Counted from the stretch's first letter, positions 30,011-40,925 are shown. The stretch is DNA of 61,413 bases from Saccharopolyspora aridisoli (GCF_004348445.1 NZ_SMKV01000032.1:1-61413); one strand, 5' to 3'. Numbers and translations are program-made. The notes: generated by a model from the sequence alone, not told the origin.

Positions 30011-30027
30011 TGCAACCTCGTTGCAAC
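30011..30027. promoter_or_regulatory. candidate GAF-regulator operator (TGCAAC repeat)
   Basis: TGCAAC-N5-TGCAAC, the second copy inside the palindrome GTTGCAAC. It lies between the divergent GAF regulator and aldehyde dehydrogenase genes. A matching pair precedes the flavin monooxygenase controlled by the second GAF regulator (52597-52612). Confidence 0.55.
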
Positions 30028-30083
30028 GTGAGGCGCGACACGATTCCGCGCGACAACGGAAATTCTCGTGCAGGAGGCAACGC

Positions 30084-31606
<1,523 letters not shown>

Positions 31607-31607
<1 letters not shown>

Positions 31608-31981
31608 TGGAGCTCGCCAGGGTCGCCGTGACACCGGAGGCGGCGCAGCTGCTGCGCCGCCTCCGGGCCGACCACGGTCCGCTGATGTTCCACCAGTCCG
31701 GCGGGTGCTGCGACGGCAGCGCCCCGATGTGCTACCCGGCGGGGGAGTTCCGCACCGGCGGCTCGGACGTGCACCTCGGAGATCTGGAGGTGGACGGGGA
31801 TGCGGTTCCGGTGTGGATGTCGGCGGCGCAGCACGAGTACTGGAAGCACACGCACCTGACCATCGACGTCGTGCGCGGCCGGGGCAGCGGGTTCTCGCTG
31901 GAAGCCCCCGAGGGTGTCCGGTTCCTGATCCGCTCCCGGCTGCTCACCGACGACGAGCTGGAGGCGTTCGGCCTCGCCTGA
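31607..31981 (+). CDS. DUF779 protein
   Basis: A 124-residue protein of the DUF779 family, regularly found next to ExaC-type aldehyde dehydrogenases. The diagnostic GGCCDGSAPMCYP cluster (three cysteines) and QHEYWKHTHLTIDVV are present. Function unknown; the cysteines could bind metal or protect the dehydrogenase. Start codon overlaps the dehydrogenase stop, so it is co-translated. Followed by a terminator. Confidence 0.92.
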
Positions 31982-32011
31982 TCGGCGGCGTCGTTCGAGG
32001 GGGGCGATGGA

Positions 32012-32039
32012 CGGGGCCCGCCCCACCGGGTGGGCCCCG
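32012..32039 (+). terminator. terminator hairpin after aldehyde dehydrogenase-DUF779
   Basis: CGGGGCCC and GGGCCCCG form an 8-bp stem; an inner CCCAC/GTGGG pairing is an alternative. A possible -10 for the next operon, TAGGAT, follows at 32140-32145. Confidence 0.6.
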
Positions 32040-32230
32040 CTCACTCCCACCTCATTCCCCCGCCACGCGGACCGCCCGACCCCGGTCAGTGGGATCTGGT
32101 CGACGGCGGTCGAGGTGTGGTTCAGGTCACTCCTCGGGCTAGGATGGGTCGGGGTTCGGCCCGTCGGCCGATCGGTGATCGTCGAGGTCCGCGCCGCGCA
32201 CACCCCGCTCCGGTGCCTGGAGGATGCCTG

Positions 32231-33469
32231 ATGACAGTGCGAAGCCGGGTGCCCAGCTCGCGTGAACCAGCGGTCGCCGAGCTGGCCGGGCCGCAGATCG
32301 CGCCGCCGAACGGCGACTCGCCGGGGCTGGCGAAGTTCCACGTCCCGGAGGTCGTGTTCGGGCCCGGCGCGCTGGCCGAGCTCGGGCACTGCGCGCGTCG
32401 GCTGGGCGCGCGCCGGCCCTTCCTCGTCACCGACGGCGGCATCACCGAAGCCCGGTGGGCCGCCGAAGCCGCCGGACATCTCGACGCGGTCGGGTTGAGC
32501 GCGGTCGTGTGGGACGCCGTCACGCCCAATCCCAAGGATCACGAGGTCGAGGCCGCGCACCAGCGCTACGCCGAGTCCGGTGCCGACGTGATCATCGGCG
32601 TCGGCGGTGGTTCGGTGATCGACGCGGCCAAGGGCGTGGCGATCCTGTCCGGCAACGGTGGCCGGATCCTCGACTACGAAGGCGTGGACCAGGTGGTGAA
32701 CCCGATCCCGCCGCTGGTCATGGCGCCGTCGACGTCGGGGACCGGTGCTGATGTCTCGCAGTTCGCGATCATCACCGACACCGCGAACGCCACCAAGATC
32801 ACCATCCTCAGCCGCGCCCTCGTCCCGGAGATCTCGGTGGTCGACCCTCGGCTGCTGACCAGCATGCCGGACTGGCTCAACGCCGCGACCGGCCTGGACG
32901 CGCTCACCCACGCCATCGAGTCCTACGTCTCACGCGCGCACAACACCCTCACCGAGCAGCACTCGCTGCACGCCGCGAAGCTCATCACCGGCAACCTCGC
33001 CCGCACCCTGTTCCGCCCCACCGAGGCCGAACCGCGCGTGGCCATGGCGCAGGGCGCGCTGGAAGCCGGGATGGCCTTCACCAATGCCATCCTCGGCGCC
33101 ACCCACGCCATGAGCCACCAGGTCGGCGGTCTGCTCGACGCCCCGCACGGGGTCATCAACGGGGTGCTGCTGCCGCACGTGATCCGCTTCAACGCCGAGG
33201 CCGACCCCTCGCGCTACGTGCCGGTGGCCGCGGCGATCGGGATCGACACGGCAGGAGTTCCCCCTGTCGAGGTGGCCTTCACCCTCGCCGACCGGGTGCG
33301 GGAACTGGCCGACGTCGTCGGTGTCCCGCAGACGCTGCGCTCGCTCGGGGTGTCCGATGTGGACATACCGGTGCTCACTCGCAACACGCTCAAAGACGCC
33401 TGCCTGACGACGAATCCGCGCGAAGCGCGGGCGACCGACATCGCTGGACTGTTCCGGGCGGCGCTGTGA
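32231..33469 (+). CDS. iron-containing (group III) alcohol dehydrogenase
   Basis: A 412-residue alcohol dehydrogenase. Nucleotide motif GGGSVIDAAKG, metal-binding residues in GLDALTHAIESY, THAMSHQVGG and DAPHGVINGVLLPH. The first 30 residues are a poorly conserved extension. Likely reduces or oxidises short alcohols, 1,3-propanediol or lactaldehyde. Its stop overlaps the GTG of a histidine kinase, so the enzyme and its sensor are coupled; similar arrangements accompany alcohol-responsive two-component systems in actinobacteria. Confidence 0.93.
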   Translation: MTVRSRVPSSREPAVAELAGPQIAPPNGDSPGLAKFHVPEVVFGPGALAELGHCARRLGARRPFLVTDGGITEARWAAEAAGHLDAVGLSAVVWDAVTPNPKDHEVEAAHQRYAESGADVIIGVGGGSVIDAAKGVAILSGNGGRILDYEGVDQVVNPIPPLVMAPSTSGTGADVSQFAIITDTANATKITILSRALVPEISVVDPRLLTSMPDWLNAATGLDALTHAIESYVSRAHNTLTEQHSLHAAKLITGNLARTLFRPTEAEPRVAMAQGALEAGMAFTNAILGATHAMSHQVGGLLDAPHGVINGVLLPHVIRFNAEADPSRYVPVAAAIGIDTAGVPPVEVAFTLADRVRELADVVGVPQTLRSLGVSDVDIPVLTRNTLKDACLTTNPREARATDIAGLFRAAL

Positions 33470-34836
33470 GCGGTGGTGCCGGCACCTCAGGCGGCGACTT
33501 CGGCGACGACCTCGGCGTCCTGACCGGGCTGCGGTCCGGCAAACGCTCGTTCTACCCGGAGTACGTGCGCTCCGCCGAACGCCTCGAATGCGCGGTGCAG
33601 GCGCTCGACCGCATCTCCAGGGCACTGGTGCGCACCGTCGAAGGCCCCCGCACGCTCGTCGAGGCCGTGGTGCGCGCCGCCGCCGAACACCTGCAGGCCG
33701 ACCGGCTGCTGCTGGGAATCGCCGACGGAGCCCTGCGCGCGGCCCGGCCCCGGTTCCTGCTGCTGGACCACGGCGAACTCGTCGACGACGAGGACCGGCT
33801 GCCGGCGGAAGCGCAAGATCAGCTCGACGTGATCCGAACTCGGCCGTGGGAGGTCGAACTCGCTCCCGACGGCCCCGGCTGGGTGCGGGCGCCGATGACC
33901 CTGGACGACGAGCCCGTCGGCGGCATCGTCGGCTGGCCGGGCGACGTGCAGGTCGCCGACACCGACCTGGCGATCATGCGGGTGCTGGCCAACCAGGCCG
34001 CCGTCGCCGTGCACAACTCGTTCCTGTTCCACGCCGCCGCCCAGTTGCGCGGGCGCACCGAACAGCTCTCCGAGGCCGCCGCACAGCAGGCCAGGGACCT
34101 CGCCGCCCGCAACGCCGAACTGCAGGAGACCCAGCGACGTCTCGTGGAGGCGATGCAGCGCCAGGCCCTCGACGACGAACGCCACCGCATCGCCCGCGAG
34201 CTGCACGACACCGTCACCCAGTACGTCCTCAGCGCCGGCATGACCGTCGAGGTGTGCCGCTCCGAACTCGCCGAGATGGGTCCTGAAGCCCAGCACGTCG
34301 CGGAGAAGCTCGCACCTGCCAAGGGACTCACCCAGCAGGCCGTGGAACGCCTGCGCGCGGCGATCTACGCGCTGCACCACGGCGCCGAAGAACCCCCGGG
34401 CTCGCTGCCGATCCTGCTCAAGCAGCTGTCCACCGTGCACCTGTCCAGCGAGTTGAAGGTGGAGGTGCGGGTAGCGGGCAGCCCCGCTCCGCTGCGACCG
34501 GAGGACGAGAGCTCGATCTTGCGGCTCACCGGTGAGGCGCTGTTCAACGTCGTCTCGCACGCGGGAGCCACCCGTGCCGTCGTGCAACTCGTCTACCAGC
34601 CCGAGCAGCTGCGGCTGACGATCTCCGACGACGGGACGGGCGATCCCGCGCAGCTGCGGCGATCGCTGAAGCTGTCCTCGGCGACCGATCTGGCGGGCCG
34701 GCACCGCGGCCTGGCCAACATGGCCGCCCGCGCGCAGGAGCTCGGCGGGACGCTGGGCATCCGTCGTTCGCGGATGGGCGGAGTGGCGTTGCAGCTGCGG
34801 GTGCCGCTGTCATCGACCCGGGAGGTCATGCCGTGA
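33466..34836 (+). CDS. sensor histidine kinase (GAF, NarL-partner type)
   Basis: A 456-residue soluble kinase without membrane segments. A GAF-like domain (about residues 45-185) is followed by a coiled coil (190-235), a HisKA_3 dimerisation domain with phospho-His in DDERHRIARELHDTVTQYVL, and an HATPase domain (DESSILRLTGEALFNVVSHAGA, ISDDGTGD, HRGLANMAARAQELGG). It should sense a cytoplasmic alcohol-related signal and phosphorylate the next protein. GTG start inside GTGA overlap with the alcohol dehydrogenase. Resembles pairs named MadS/MadR in some databases; this name is not asserted. Confidence 0.9.
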   Translation: MSGGAGTSGGDFGDDLGVLTGLRSGKRSFYPEYVRSAERLECAVQALDRISRALVRTVEGPRTLVEAVVRAAAEHLQADRLLLGIADGALRAARPRFLLLDHGELVDDEDRLPAEAQDQLDVIRTRPWEVELAPDGPGWVRAPMTLDDEPVGGIVGWPGDVQVADTDLAIMRVLANQAAVAVHNSFLFHAAAQLRGRTEQLSEAAAQQARDLAARNAELQETQRRLVEAMQRQALDDERHRIARELHDTVTQYVLSAGMTVEVCRSELAEMGPEAQHVAEKLAPAKGLTQQAVERLRAAIYALHHGAEEPPGSLPILLKQLSTVHLSSELKVEVRVAGSPAPLRPEDESSILRLTGEALFNVVSHAGATRAVVQLVYQPEQLRLTISDDGTGDPAQLRRSLKLSSATDLAGRHRGLANMAARAQELGGTLGIRRSRMGGVALQLRVPLSSTREVMP

Positions 34837-35501
34837 ACCCACCGGGCTCAGGCCAGCGCACGCCGAGCGAGCAGGTGCGGATCGTGCTCGTCGACGACCA
34901 CGCGATCGTCCGGCACGGGCTGCGCTCTGTGCTCGAACGCGAGGAGGACCTGCACGTGGTCGGCGAGGCCGCCACCGCTGCCGAGGCGGTGGACGTGGTC
35001 GCCGCCACCGGCCCGCACGTCGTCCTGCTGGACCTCAAGCTCTCCACCGGCGACAACACCGAGGGACTGCACCTGTGCGGGCAGCTCACCGAGCTGCACC
35101 CGGGACTCGGGGTGCTGGTGCTGACGACCTTCCTCGACGGCGGACTGGTCGTCGAGGCCATCCACCGCGGTGCGCGGGGTTACGTCGTCAAGGACGTCGA
35201 CACTACCGAGCTCGTCGGCTCCATCCGCGCAGTGGCCCGCCGGGAGAGCTCCTTCGACTCCCGCTCGGCCGCGGCCATGGTCGAGACGTTGAACTCGCCG
35301 TCCAGCGACCCGCGCCTGACCGAACGGGAGCTCATCGTCCTGCGCCAACTGGCCCACGGGCTCAGCAACCGCGACATCGGAGCGAAGCTGTTCATCTCCG
35401 AGACCACGGTCAAGTTCCACGTCCGCAACATCATGCGCAAGCTCACCGCCACCAGTCGTGCCGAAGCCGTCTACGAGGCCAGCAAGCTCCACCTCATCTA
35501 G
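34833..35501 (+). CDS. NarL/LuxR-type response regulator
   Basis: A 222-residue regulator. Receiver domain with acidic pair VDDHAIV, phospho-acceptor Asp in VVLLDLKLS, Thr in VLTTFL and Lys in GYVVKDVD. LuxR helix-turn-helix at the C-terminus (LTERELIVLRQLAHGLSNRD, ISETTVKFHVRNIMRKL). GTG start overlaps the kinase stop (GTGA). Probable target promoters are the alcohol dehydrogenase operon and the MDO operon nearby. Confidence 0.93.
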   Translation: MNPPGSGQRTPSEQVRIVLVDDHAIVRHGLRSVLEREEDLHVVGEAATAAEAVDVVAATGPHVVLLDLKLSTGDNTEGLHLCGQLTELHPGLGVLVLTTFLDGGLVVEAIHRGARGYVVKDVDTTELVGSIRAVARRESSFDSRSAAAMVETLNSPSSDPRLTERELIVLRQLAHGLSNRDIGAKLFISETTVKFHVRNIMRKLTATSRAEAVYEASKLHLI

Positions 35502-35556
35502 CGCCGCCCTTCGCGAGGGGGACGCGGACGTGTGGACGGTCGTGGTGCGCTGTGCC

Positions 35557-35945
35557 GGATCAGTTTTCGAGTGTGGCCGGTGATGTGGTGCTCGTGAGCG
35601 GCCCGCCGGGGGCGGGGAAGGCACCGCGGGCGGCTCGTTGGCGGCCGGGAGCCGGTGCGACGGTGCACCTGGCGACGGACTTCTCCTCCCGGTCCAGCCG
35701 CAGCGGTTGCGTGGCCCCGTTCCTGCCCGAGTCGCAGCGGCACGACGAGGTGATCATCGAGTCGATCGCGCCGCGTCCGCGACGGCGTTCGCGCGGCGGA
35801 ACCGGGTCGTGTTCACGGCATCGTGGCTCCCTGGTTCCTCGACCCGTTCCGGGAAGCCGCGGAGCCCGCTGTCCCACGTGGTGCTGCGGCCTCCCGCGGC
35901 CGGTTCCGCCTCATCTGGGATTCGCCGGAGCGGATCAGGGGGCCG
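35557..35945 (+). pseudogene. decayed P-loop kinase-like ATPase gene
   Basis: Pieces of one protein occur in three frames: VVLVSGPPGAGK (Walker A with the following T-T lost), VHLATDFSS and SGCVAPFLPESQRHDEVIIESIA in one frame, AFARRNRVVF in a second, then GIVAPWFLDPFREAAEP in a third and LSHVVLRP back in the second. The order matches small AAA-type phosphotransferases. At least three frameshifts; no functional product expected. It fills the gap between the response regulator and the methyltransferase. Confidence 0.75.
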
Positions 35946-36840
35946 TGCGGATCTCGAGCCAGCCGCCGTGGTGGTCGGTCACTTCGTAGGCGAATCCCGT
36001 GCTGTCGCCGAGGTGGTGGAGGTCGGTCGGGGTGAAGGTCCGGACGTGGCCGAACGCCGCGGTGGGCTCGTCCTCGTAGGGGACGGCGATGATCACTCGG
36101 CGTCGGGCGAGGCGGAGGGCTTCGGCGAGGACCGCGTCTCCCCGGCCGGGGTCGAGGTGTTCGAGCAGGTGCACGGCCGTCACCGTGTCCACGGTGCCGT
36201 CGGGCAGCGGAACCTGGGCGGCATCGCAGACCAGCGTGTGCATGCGATGACCTCGGGTGGCCGCGACGGTCTCCAGCAGGCGCATGCTGCCCGGGGCCAG
36301 GTCGGAGGCGATGACCGAGTGCTCGCCGCGTTCGGCGAGCAGCAGCGGCAGGAACCCGAAGCACGAGCCCAGGTCCAGCACCCGCCCGGGCGGGGCGAGC
36401 CGCAGGACGCGCCGGTACAGCGGGGCGAAGTCGGCGATGGAGGAGTGCGGCGCGCATCCCGCCGGAGTCGACCAGCGCTCCCGGATGCGCGACAAGGTGT
36501 TGTCGTAGAACGTCGTCCACGCTCGCAGCGGGTCGTCGATCACCGACTGCACCACTTCGGTGAAGACCCGCTCGAAGACCTCGACCCCGCTGAGCCAGCC
36601 GGGGGCGAACAGCTCGTCGGCGAGGATGCCAGCCAGGTTGTTGTCCAGCTGATCGGGCCGCAACCAGTGGCTGATCTCCATGTGGTGATCGCGTCGGTGC
36701 AGGCAGAAGTGCCCGGTGCGGGTCACCTGCACGCGCGCGTCGCACGGCGATTCGTGCCGCGAGACGGTGACCAGCGGGTCGTGGCCGTGCGGGGCCAGCG
36801 GATCGATGTGGTGCAGCGCCGAGCGCTCTCCGGCGCTCAC
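35935..36840 (-). CDS. SAM-dependent methyltransferase, MftM-like (mycofactocin oligosaccharide methyltransferase)
   Basis: A 301-residue protein. The N-terminal half has LAGILADELFAPGWLSGVEVFERVF and LRAWTTFYDNTL; the SAM domain has VLDLGSCFGFLPLLLAERG (motif I, about residues 145-163) and LPDGTVDTVTAVHLLEHLDPG. The N-terminal segment resembles MftM proteins that methylate the glycan of mycofactocins, recalled rather than compared. GTG start overlaps the VWA stop (GTGA). Last gene of the MDO operon, which supports a link to mycofactocin-dependent alcohol oxidation. Confidence 0.8.
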   Translation of the reverse strand: MSAGERSALHHIDPLAPHGHDPLVTVSRHESPCDARVQVTRTGHFCLHRRDHHMEISHWLRPDQLDNNLAGILADELFAPGWLSGVEVFERVFTEVVQSVIDDPLRAWTTFYDNTLSRIRERWSTPAGCAPHSSIADFAPLYRRVLRLAPPGRVLDLGSCFGFLPLLLAERGEHSVIASDLAPGSMRLLETVAATRGHRMHTLVCDAAQVPLPDGTVDTVTAVHLLEHLDPGRGDAVLAEALRLARRRVIIAVPYEDEPTAAFGHVRTFTPTDLHHLGDSTGFAYEVTDHHGGWLEIRTAP

Positions 36841-38357
36841 CGCCCGGTCACCTCCGTCGCGATGGACTCGGCCGCCTTCGCCAGCCCCGACAGGTCGCGC
36901 ACCACCTGCACCCGGTCGCAGTGGTCGGCGTAGTCCGGCAGGTCGCAGCGCCCCAACCGCCACGAGTAGCGCGGTTCCGGGGTGAGCCAGATGGTTTCCC
37001 GCGCCCGGCGCGCGATCTCGGCCAGCGCTTCGACGTTCGGGTCGTTGCCGTTGCCGCGTCCGTCACCGAGGACCAGCACGGTGGTCCGCCGGTTGAGGCT
37101 GTTGCCGAACTCGTCGAGGAACGTCGCGAAAGTGGCTCCGTAGTCGGAGTTCCCGTCCACGTCGAGGATCCCGCCCTGCGGCAGCCCGTCGAAGACCAGT
37201 CCGAGCGCGCGTTCCAAGGGGTGGTCGGTGAACAGCTCCGAGATCTCAACCGGGTCGTCGACGAACGCGAACGTGCGGACCTGCGTGAACAGCGACTGCA
37301 ACCCGTGCACCAGGTGCAGCGTGAAGCGCGCGGTGGAACGCACCGACAGCGACACGTCGGCCAGCACGATCAACCGCGGCTTGTCCTCCGCCCGCGTCAC
37401 GGTGACCGGCCGGAACGGGACGCCGTCGTAGCGCATGTTGCGCCGCATCGTGCGAGCCGGGTGCACCCTGCCGCGCGGGGTGTTGCGGCGCTTGCTGATC
37501 GGCGCGCCGCGCAGGCTGTGCACGATCCGGCGCAGCGACTCCTCCAGCTGCTGGCGCTCGCCCTCGTCGACGCGGTCGAGCCGGCCGGTGGTGACCTCTC
37601 GGGACTCCTTGGCCGTGCGCTCCAGCTCGGCGAGCTTGGCCAGGTGCTGCTTGAGCAGTTCGGGCAGGTTCTCCAGCACCCCGGTGAGCTGCCCGCGCGG
37701 CGTGGAGTCGTCCGCTCCCTCGTCGTCGGCGAGCCAGTCCAGCAGCGTCTGCTCCTCGGCGATGCTCAGCCGGGTGTCGATGCGGTGACCGGTGTGCTCG
37801 GCCAGCGATCCGGGCGTGCCCGCGTTGTGCAGGTGCTCGGTCTCCAGCTGCACCGACGGCACCGATCCACCGCCCGCACTGCTGTTGTCGCTGGAGAACA
37901 CCACTTCGTCGGTCATCGACGCCAGGTCGATCTTGTTGCTCTCCTGGTGCAGGTTGTACTGCTGGGCCAGGTCCTCGGGGTCGAAGTAGTCCCGGATGTC
38001 GGCGGGTTTGGCGTGGGTGTGGCCCTCCTGCGGTGTGTCGGCCGGCTCCTCGGAGACGGTGAACGACTGGAGCTCGCCGGTGTCGGAGAGGTCGTCGTGC
38101 TCGTGGGTGTGCTCCTGCTCGTGGTCGTCGGGAACCACCGGTCGCAGCGTGAAGAAGGTGTCGAAGACCTCGTCGAAGACCTCCTCGTCGCGCCGGTCCT
38201 TGATCATCGCGACCTTCAGGGCGTCGCGCAGCGCGTTGCGGTCGTCGAGCATCCCGGGCTGGGCGGCGCAGCGCATCGCGTCGGTGGCCTCGGACACCGA
38301 GATGCGAATGCCGAACAGGCGCAGCAGGCGGACGAACCGGTGCAGAGCTGATTCCAC
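36837..38357 (-). CDS. VWA-domain protein, partner of MoxR ATPase
   Basis: A 506-residue protein. An N-terminal helical domain (FVRLLRLFGIRISVSEATDAM), a central acidic and His-rich part (HEQEHTHEHDD, EGHTHAKP) and a C-terminal von Willebrand A domain (CoxE-like) with MIDAS motif DVSLSVRST and later Asp in LGDGRGNGND. MoxR-VWA pairs act as chaperones that mature metal enzymes (for example CbbQO, NorQD, CoxD-E). Ten nt downstream of the MoxR gene, GTG start with GAGGAG. The likely client is MDO upstream in the operon. Confidence 0.9.
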   Translation of the reverse strand: MESALHRFVRLLRLFGIRISVSEATDAMRCAAQPGMLDDRNALRDALKVAMIKDRRDEEVFDEVFDTFFTLRPVVPDDHEQEHTHEHDDLSDTGELQSFTVSEEPADTPQEGHTHAKPADIRDYFDPEDLAQQYNLHQESNKIDLASMTDEVVFSSDNSSAGGGSVPSVQLETEHLHNAGTPGSLAEHTGHRIDTRLSIAEEQTLLDWLADDEGADDSTPRGQLTGVLENLPELLKQHLAKLAELERTAKESREVTTGRLDRVDEGERQQLEESLRRIVHSLRGAPISKRRNTPRGRVHPARTMRRNMRYDGVPFRPVTVTRAEDKPRLIVLADVSLSVRSTARFTLHLVHGLQSLFTQVRTFAFVDDPVEISELFTDHPLERALGLVFDGLPQGGILDVDGNSDYGATFATFLDEFGNSLNRRTTVLVLGDGRGNGNDPNVEALAEIARRARETIWLTPEPRYSWRLGRCDLPDYADHCDRVQVVRDLSGLAKAAESIATEVTGR

Positions 38358-38367
38358 GGCCCGCTCC

Positions 38368-39537
38368 TCACGACTTGCGCCGGGTCACCGATGAGAACGA
38401 GCGATGTCCCTGACCGCCCGTCGGCCGCTGGCCGGAACCGCTCGATCCCGGTGCGCCGTAGTAGGATTCGTCGTGCCGACCGGGTGCGTCCTTGGCCGCG
38501 CGGACCTCCCGGCCGTCGGCCTCGCCGTGGTCATGCCCGTGACCGTGCCCATGTCCGTGCCCGTGGGCCGGCAGCTGCTGCGGGATCTCGCGGTTCGGGT
38601 CGGCCATGTGCCCGATGACGTCGAGCGCCTGGTGCAGGTCGCGCTCGTACTTCACGACCACGTTCACCGTCTCGGCCAGCACGTCCGAGCCGAGCTCGTC
38701 GGCGCCGAGGACCGCCAGCGTGCGGGCCCAGTCGATGGTCTCCGAGATCGACGGGGCCTTGCGCAGCTTCAGCGCCCGCAGCTGCCGCACCACCGCGACC
38801 AGCTGCTCGGCCAGGTTCTCCGGCAGTCCGGTGTTCTTGGAGCGGACGATCTCCAGCTCGCGGTCGTGATCCGGGTAGTCCAGGAAGAGGTGCAGGCAGC
38901 GGCGTTTCAGCGCCGCCGACAGGTCGCGCGTGTTGTTGGAGGTCAGCACCACGTACGGCGGAGTCGTCGCGGTGTAGGTGCCCACCTCGGGAACCGACAC
39001 CTGGAACTCCGCCAGGCATTCCAGCAGCACCGCTTCGAGTGCTTCGTCGGCCCGGTCCACCTCGTCGACCAGCAGGACAGCCGGCTGATCGCCGCGGATG
39101 GCCTCCAGCAGCGGTCGCGCGGCCAGGAATCGGTCGGAGAAGAACAGGCTGTCCTGCGCGCCGATCCGGTCGATCGCGGTGGACAGGTCCGGCGCGTCGG
39201 CGATGATCTCGCCGATCTTGTCCCGCAGCATCTGGGTGTAGAGCAGCTGCTTGCCGTAGTCCCACTCGTAGAGCGCCTTGCTCTCGTCCTGACCCTCGTA
39301 GCACTGCAGCCGCAGCAACTTCCGGCCGGTGGCCTCGGCCAGCGTCTTGGCCAGTTCGGTCTTGCCCACGCCGGCCGGGCCTTCCAGCAGCAGCGGTTTG
39401 TCCAGCCTGGACTGGAGGTAGACGGTGGTGGCCAACCTGCGGTCGGCGATGTACCCGTGCTCGCCGAAGCGGCTGATCACCTCCTCCACCGACTCGAAGG
39501 GCTTGTCGCCGGGCTGATCCGCGATGTCGTCGAGCAC
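38368..39537 (-). CDS. MoxR-family AAA+ ATPase with His-rich tail
   Basis: A 389-residue ATPase: Walker A GPAGVGKTELAK, Walker B AVLLVDEVDRAD, sensor LTSNNTRDLSAALKRRC with arginine finger. After residue ~325 a low-complexity tail contains a Gly-His repeat of about seven histidines (AHGHGHGHGHGHDHGEADG) and a basic end; the repeat could bind Zn, Ni or Fe. GTG start with GGAGG upstream (39537); the preceding in-frame stretch is not coding. Likely remodels MDO or inserts its metal together with the VWA protein. Confidence 0.92.
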   Translation of the reverse strand: MLDDIADQPGDKPFESVEEVISRFGEHGYIADRRLATTVYLQSRLDKPLLLEGPAGVGKTELAKTLAEATGRKLLRLQCYEGQDESKALYEWDYGKQLLYTQMLRDKIGEIIADAPDLSTAIDRIGAQDSLFFSDRFLAARPLLEAIRGDQPAVLLVDEVDRADEALEAVLLECLAEFQVSVPEVGTYTATTPPYVVLTSNNTRDLSAALKRRCLHLFLDYPDHDRELEIVRSKNTGLPENLAEQLVAVVRQLRALKLRKAPSISETIDWARTLAVLGADELGSDVLAETVNVVVKYERDLHQALDVIGHMADPNREIPQQLPAHGHGHGHGHGHDHGEADGREVRAAKDAPGRHDESYYGAPGSSGSGQRPTGGQGHRSFSSVTRRKS

Positions 39538-39632
39538 TGCGATACCTCCGGAGTTCGAGCGGTGCGGTGGTGGGAAGGCCGTGGTGCCGCGCGGTCGGAG
39601 GGCGCGGCACCACGGCCGGTCCGGGGGAGGGA

Positions 39633-40925
39633 TCAGGTCAGCAGATCGTCCAGATCCCCGGTCATGCAGTGCTCGACCACCGGGCGCACGGTGTCGAAGG
39701 TGCACTCCTTGGCGTTGCCCGGGGTGCAGGCGTCGCCGAGGACGTGGTTGGTGATGCGGTCGACGTCGCCGGAGTCGCCCTTGATCTCCTTGGCCTGCTC
39801 GTAGAACTTCGTCGGGCCCTGGCCGAGCCGGTTCTTCGAGTAGCTGTCGGCGTTGACGTCGACGAACCGCTCCGGGATGCCCACGTCGCGCAGCAGCCGG
39901 ATCGCGGCGTTGAGCGCGGCGTCGGCCGCCTGCGGGTCGGTCATGCCGTGGGTGTCGATGCCCATCGCCTCGGCGATGTCGGCGAAGCGCCTGTAGGCCA
40001 CCGGCATGTTGAACGCCCACACGCGCGGCAGCGCGACGGCGTTGTTGAGCCCGTGGTGGGTGTCGTAGAAGGCGCTCACGGCGTGCGAGATCGAGTGGAT
40101 GATGCCCAGACCGCCCGAGTTGAACGCCTGGGCGGCGATGTACTGCGCGTACATCATGCCCTCGCGGCCGGGCAGGTCCTGGCCGTTCCACACCGCCTGG
40201 CGCAGGTTCTGGGCGGTCAGCTTGATCGCGTGCAACGCGTTGCCCAGCGACGGCGGGAAGTTCAGCCGCGACACGTAGGGCTCGGAGGCGTGCGCGAGCA
40301 CGTCGAAACCGCACTGCGCGGTGTAGTCGACCGGGCAGTCGTAGTAGAGCACCGGGTCGTCGACGGCCAGCGAGGCCACCGAGTTGTCGTCGAAGGCGAC
40401 GTACTTGTGCGGGTTGCCGGGGTCGGTGGTGGTGTCGGTGATGACGTAGGCCCAGGACGTCTCCGAACCCGTGCCCGCCGTGGTGGACACCGCGATGTGC
40501 GGCGGGTTCTTCGGGTTCTCGGACTTGTTGAAGCCCTCGAACTCGTTGACGTTGCGGCCGTCGTGGGCCACCGAGATGCGCGCGCCCTTGCAGGCGTCGT
40601 GCGAGGAGCCGCCACCGATCGACACGAACGAGTCGCAGTGGTTCTCCTGGTACATCGCGACGGAGTCCATCACGTTGTAGTCCTTGGGATTGGACTCGAC
40701 CTGGTCGTAGACCACCACTTCCAGGCCGTGGTAGCGCATCGACTCGACGATCTTGTGGACGATGTCGGTGCCGCGCAGGCCGGAGGTCATCACCAGCGTC
40801 TTCTTGAAGCCCAGCTTCAGCGCCTCCGGGCCGATCATCTCGTGCGAACCGGGTCCCAGCAGTGCGCGGGGGAACGGGTGGAACTCCTTGATCGGGAACG
40901 GCTTGAGCAGCTCATCGACCTGCAT
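39633..40925 (-). CDS. NDMA-dependent methanol/alcohol dehydrogenase (nicotinoprotein MDO)
   Basis: A 430-residue group III alcohol dehydrogenase, nearly colinear with MDO/Mno of Amycolatopsis methanolica and mycobacteria: start MQVDELLKPFPIKEFHPFPR, GGGSSHDACKGARISVAHDG, STTAGTGSETSWAYVITD, metal-site HASEPYVS and HSISHAVSAFYDTHHGLNNA. These enzymes hold NAD(P) tightly, cannot exchange it, and pass electrons to mycofactocin (or the dye NDMA in assays). GGAAAGGA precedes the ATG. First gene of the MDO-MoxR-VWA-methyltransferase operon, divergent from mftD. GTTGC repeats (40949-40961) lie in its leader. Confidence 0.96.
   Translation of the reverse strand: MQVDELLKPFPIKEFHPFPRALLGPGSHEMIGPEALKLGFKKTLVMTSGLRGTDIVHKIVESMRYHGLEVVVYDQVESNPKDYNVMDSVAMYQENHCDSFVSIGGGSSHDACKGARISVAHDGRNVNEFEGFNKSENPKNPPHIAVSTTAGTGSETSWAYVITDTTTDPGNPHKYVAFDDNSVASLAVDDPVLYYDCPVDYTAQCGFDVLAHASEPYVSRLNFPPSLGNALHAIKLTAQNLRQAVWNGQDLPGREGMMYAQYIAAQAFNSGGLGIIHSISHAVSAFYDTHHGLNNAVALPRVWAFNMPVAYRRFADIAEAMGIDTHGMTDPQAADAALNAAIRLLRDVGIPERFVDVNADSYSKNRLGQGPTKFYEQAKEIKGDSGDVDRITNHVLGDACTPGNAKECTFDTVRPVVEHCMTGDLDDLLT

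Noticed and set aside
38520..38570. Tandem GTGCCC/ATGTCC repeat as a DNA repeat element
   Set aside because: It encodes the Gly-His repeat of the MoxR tail in frame.
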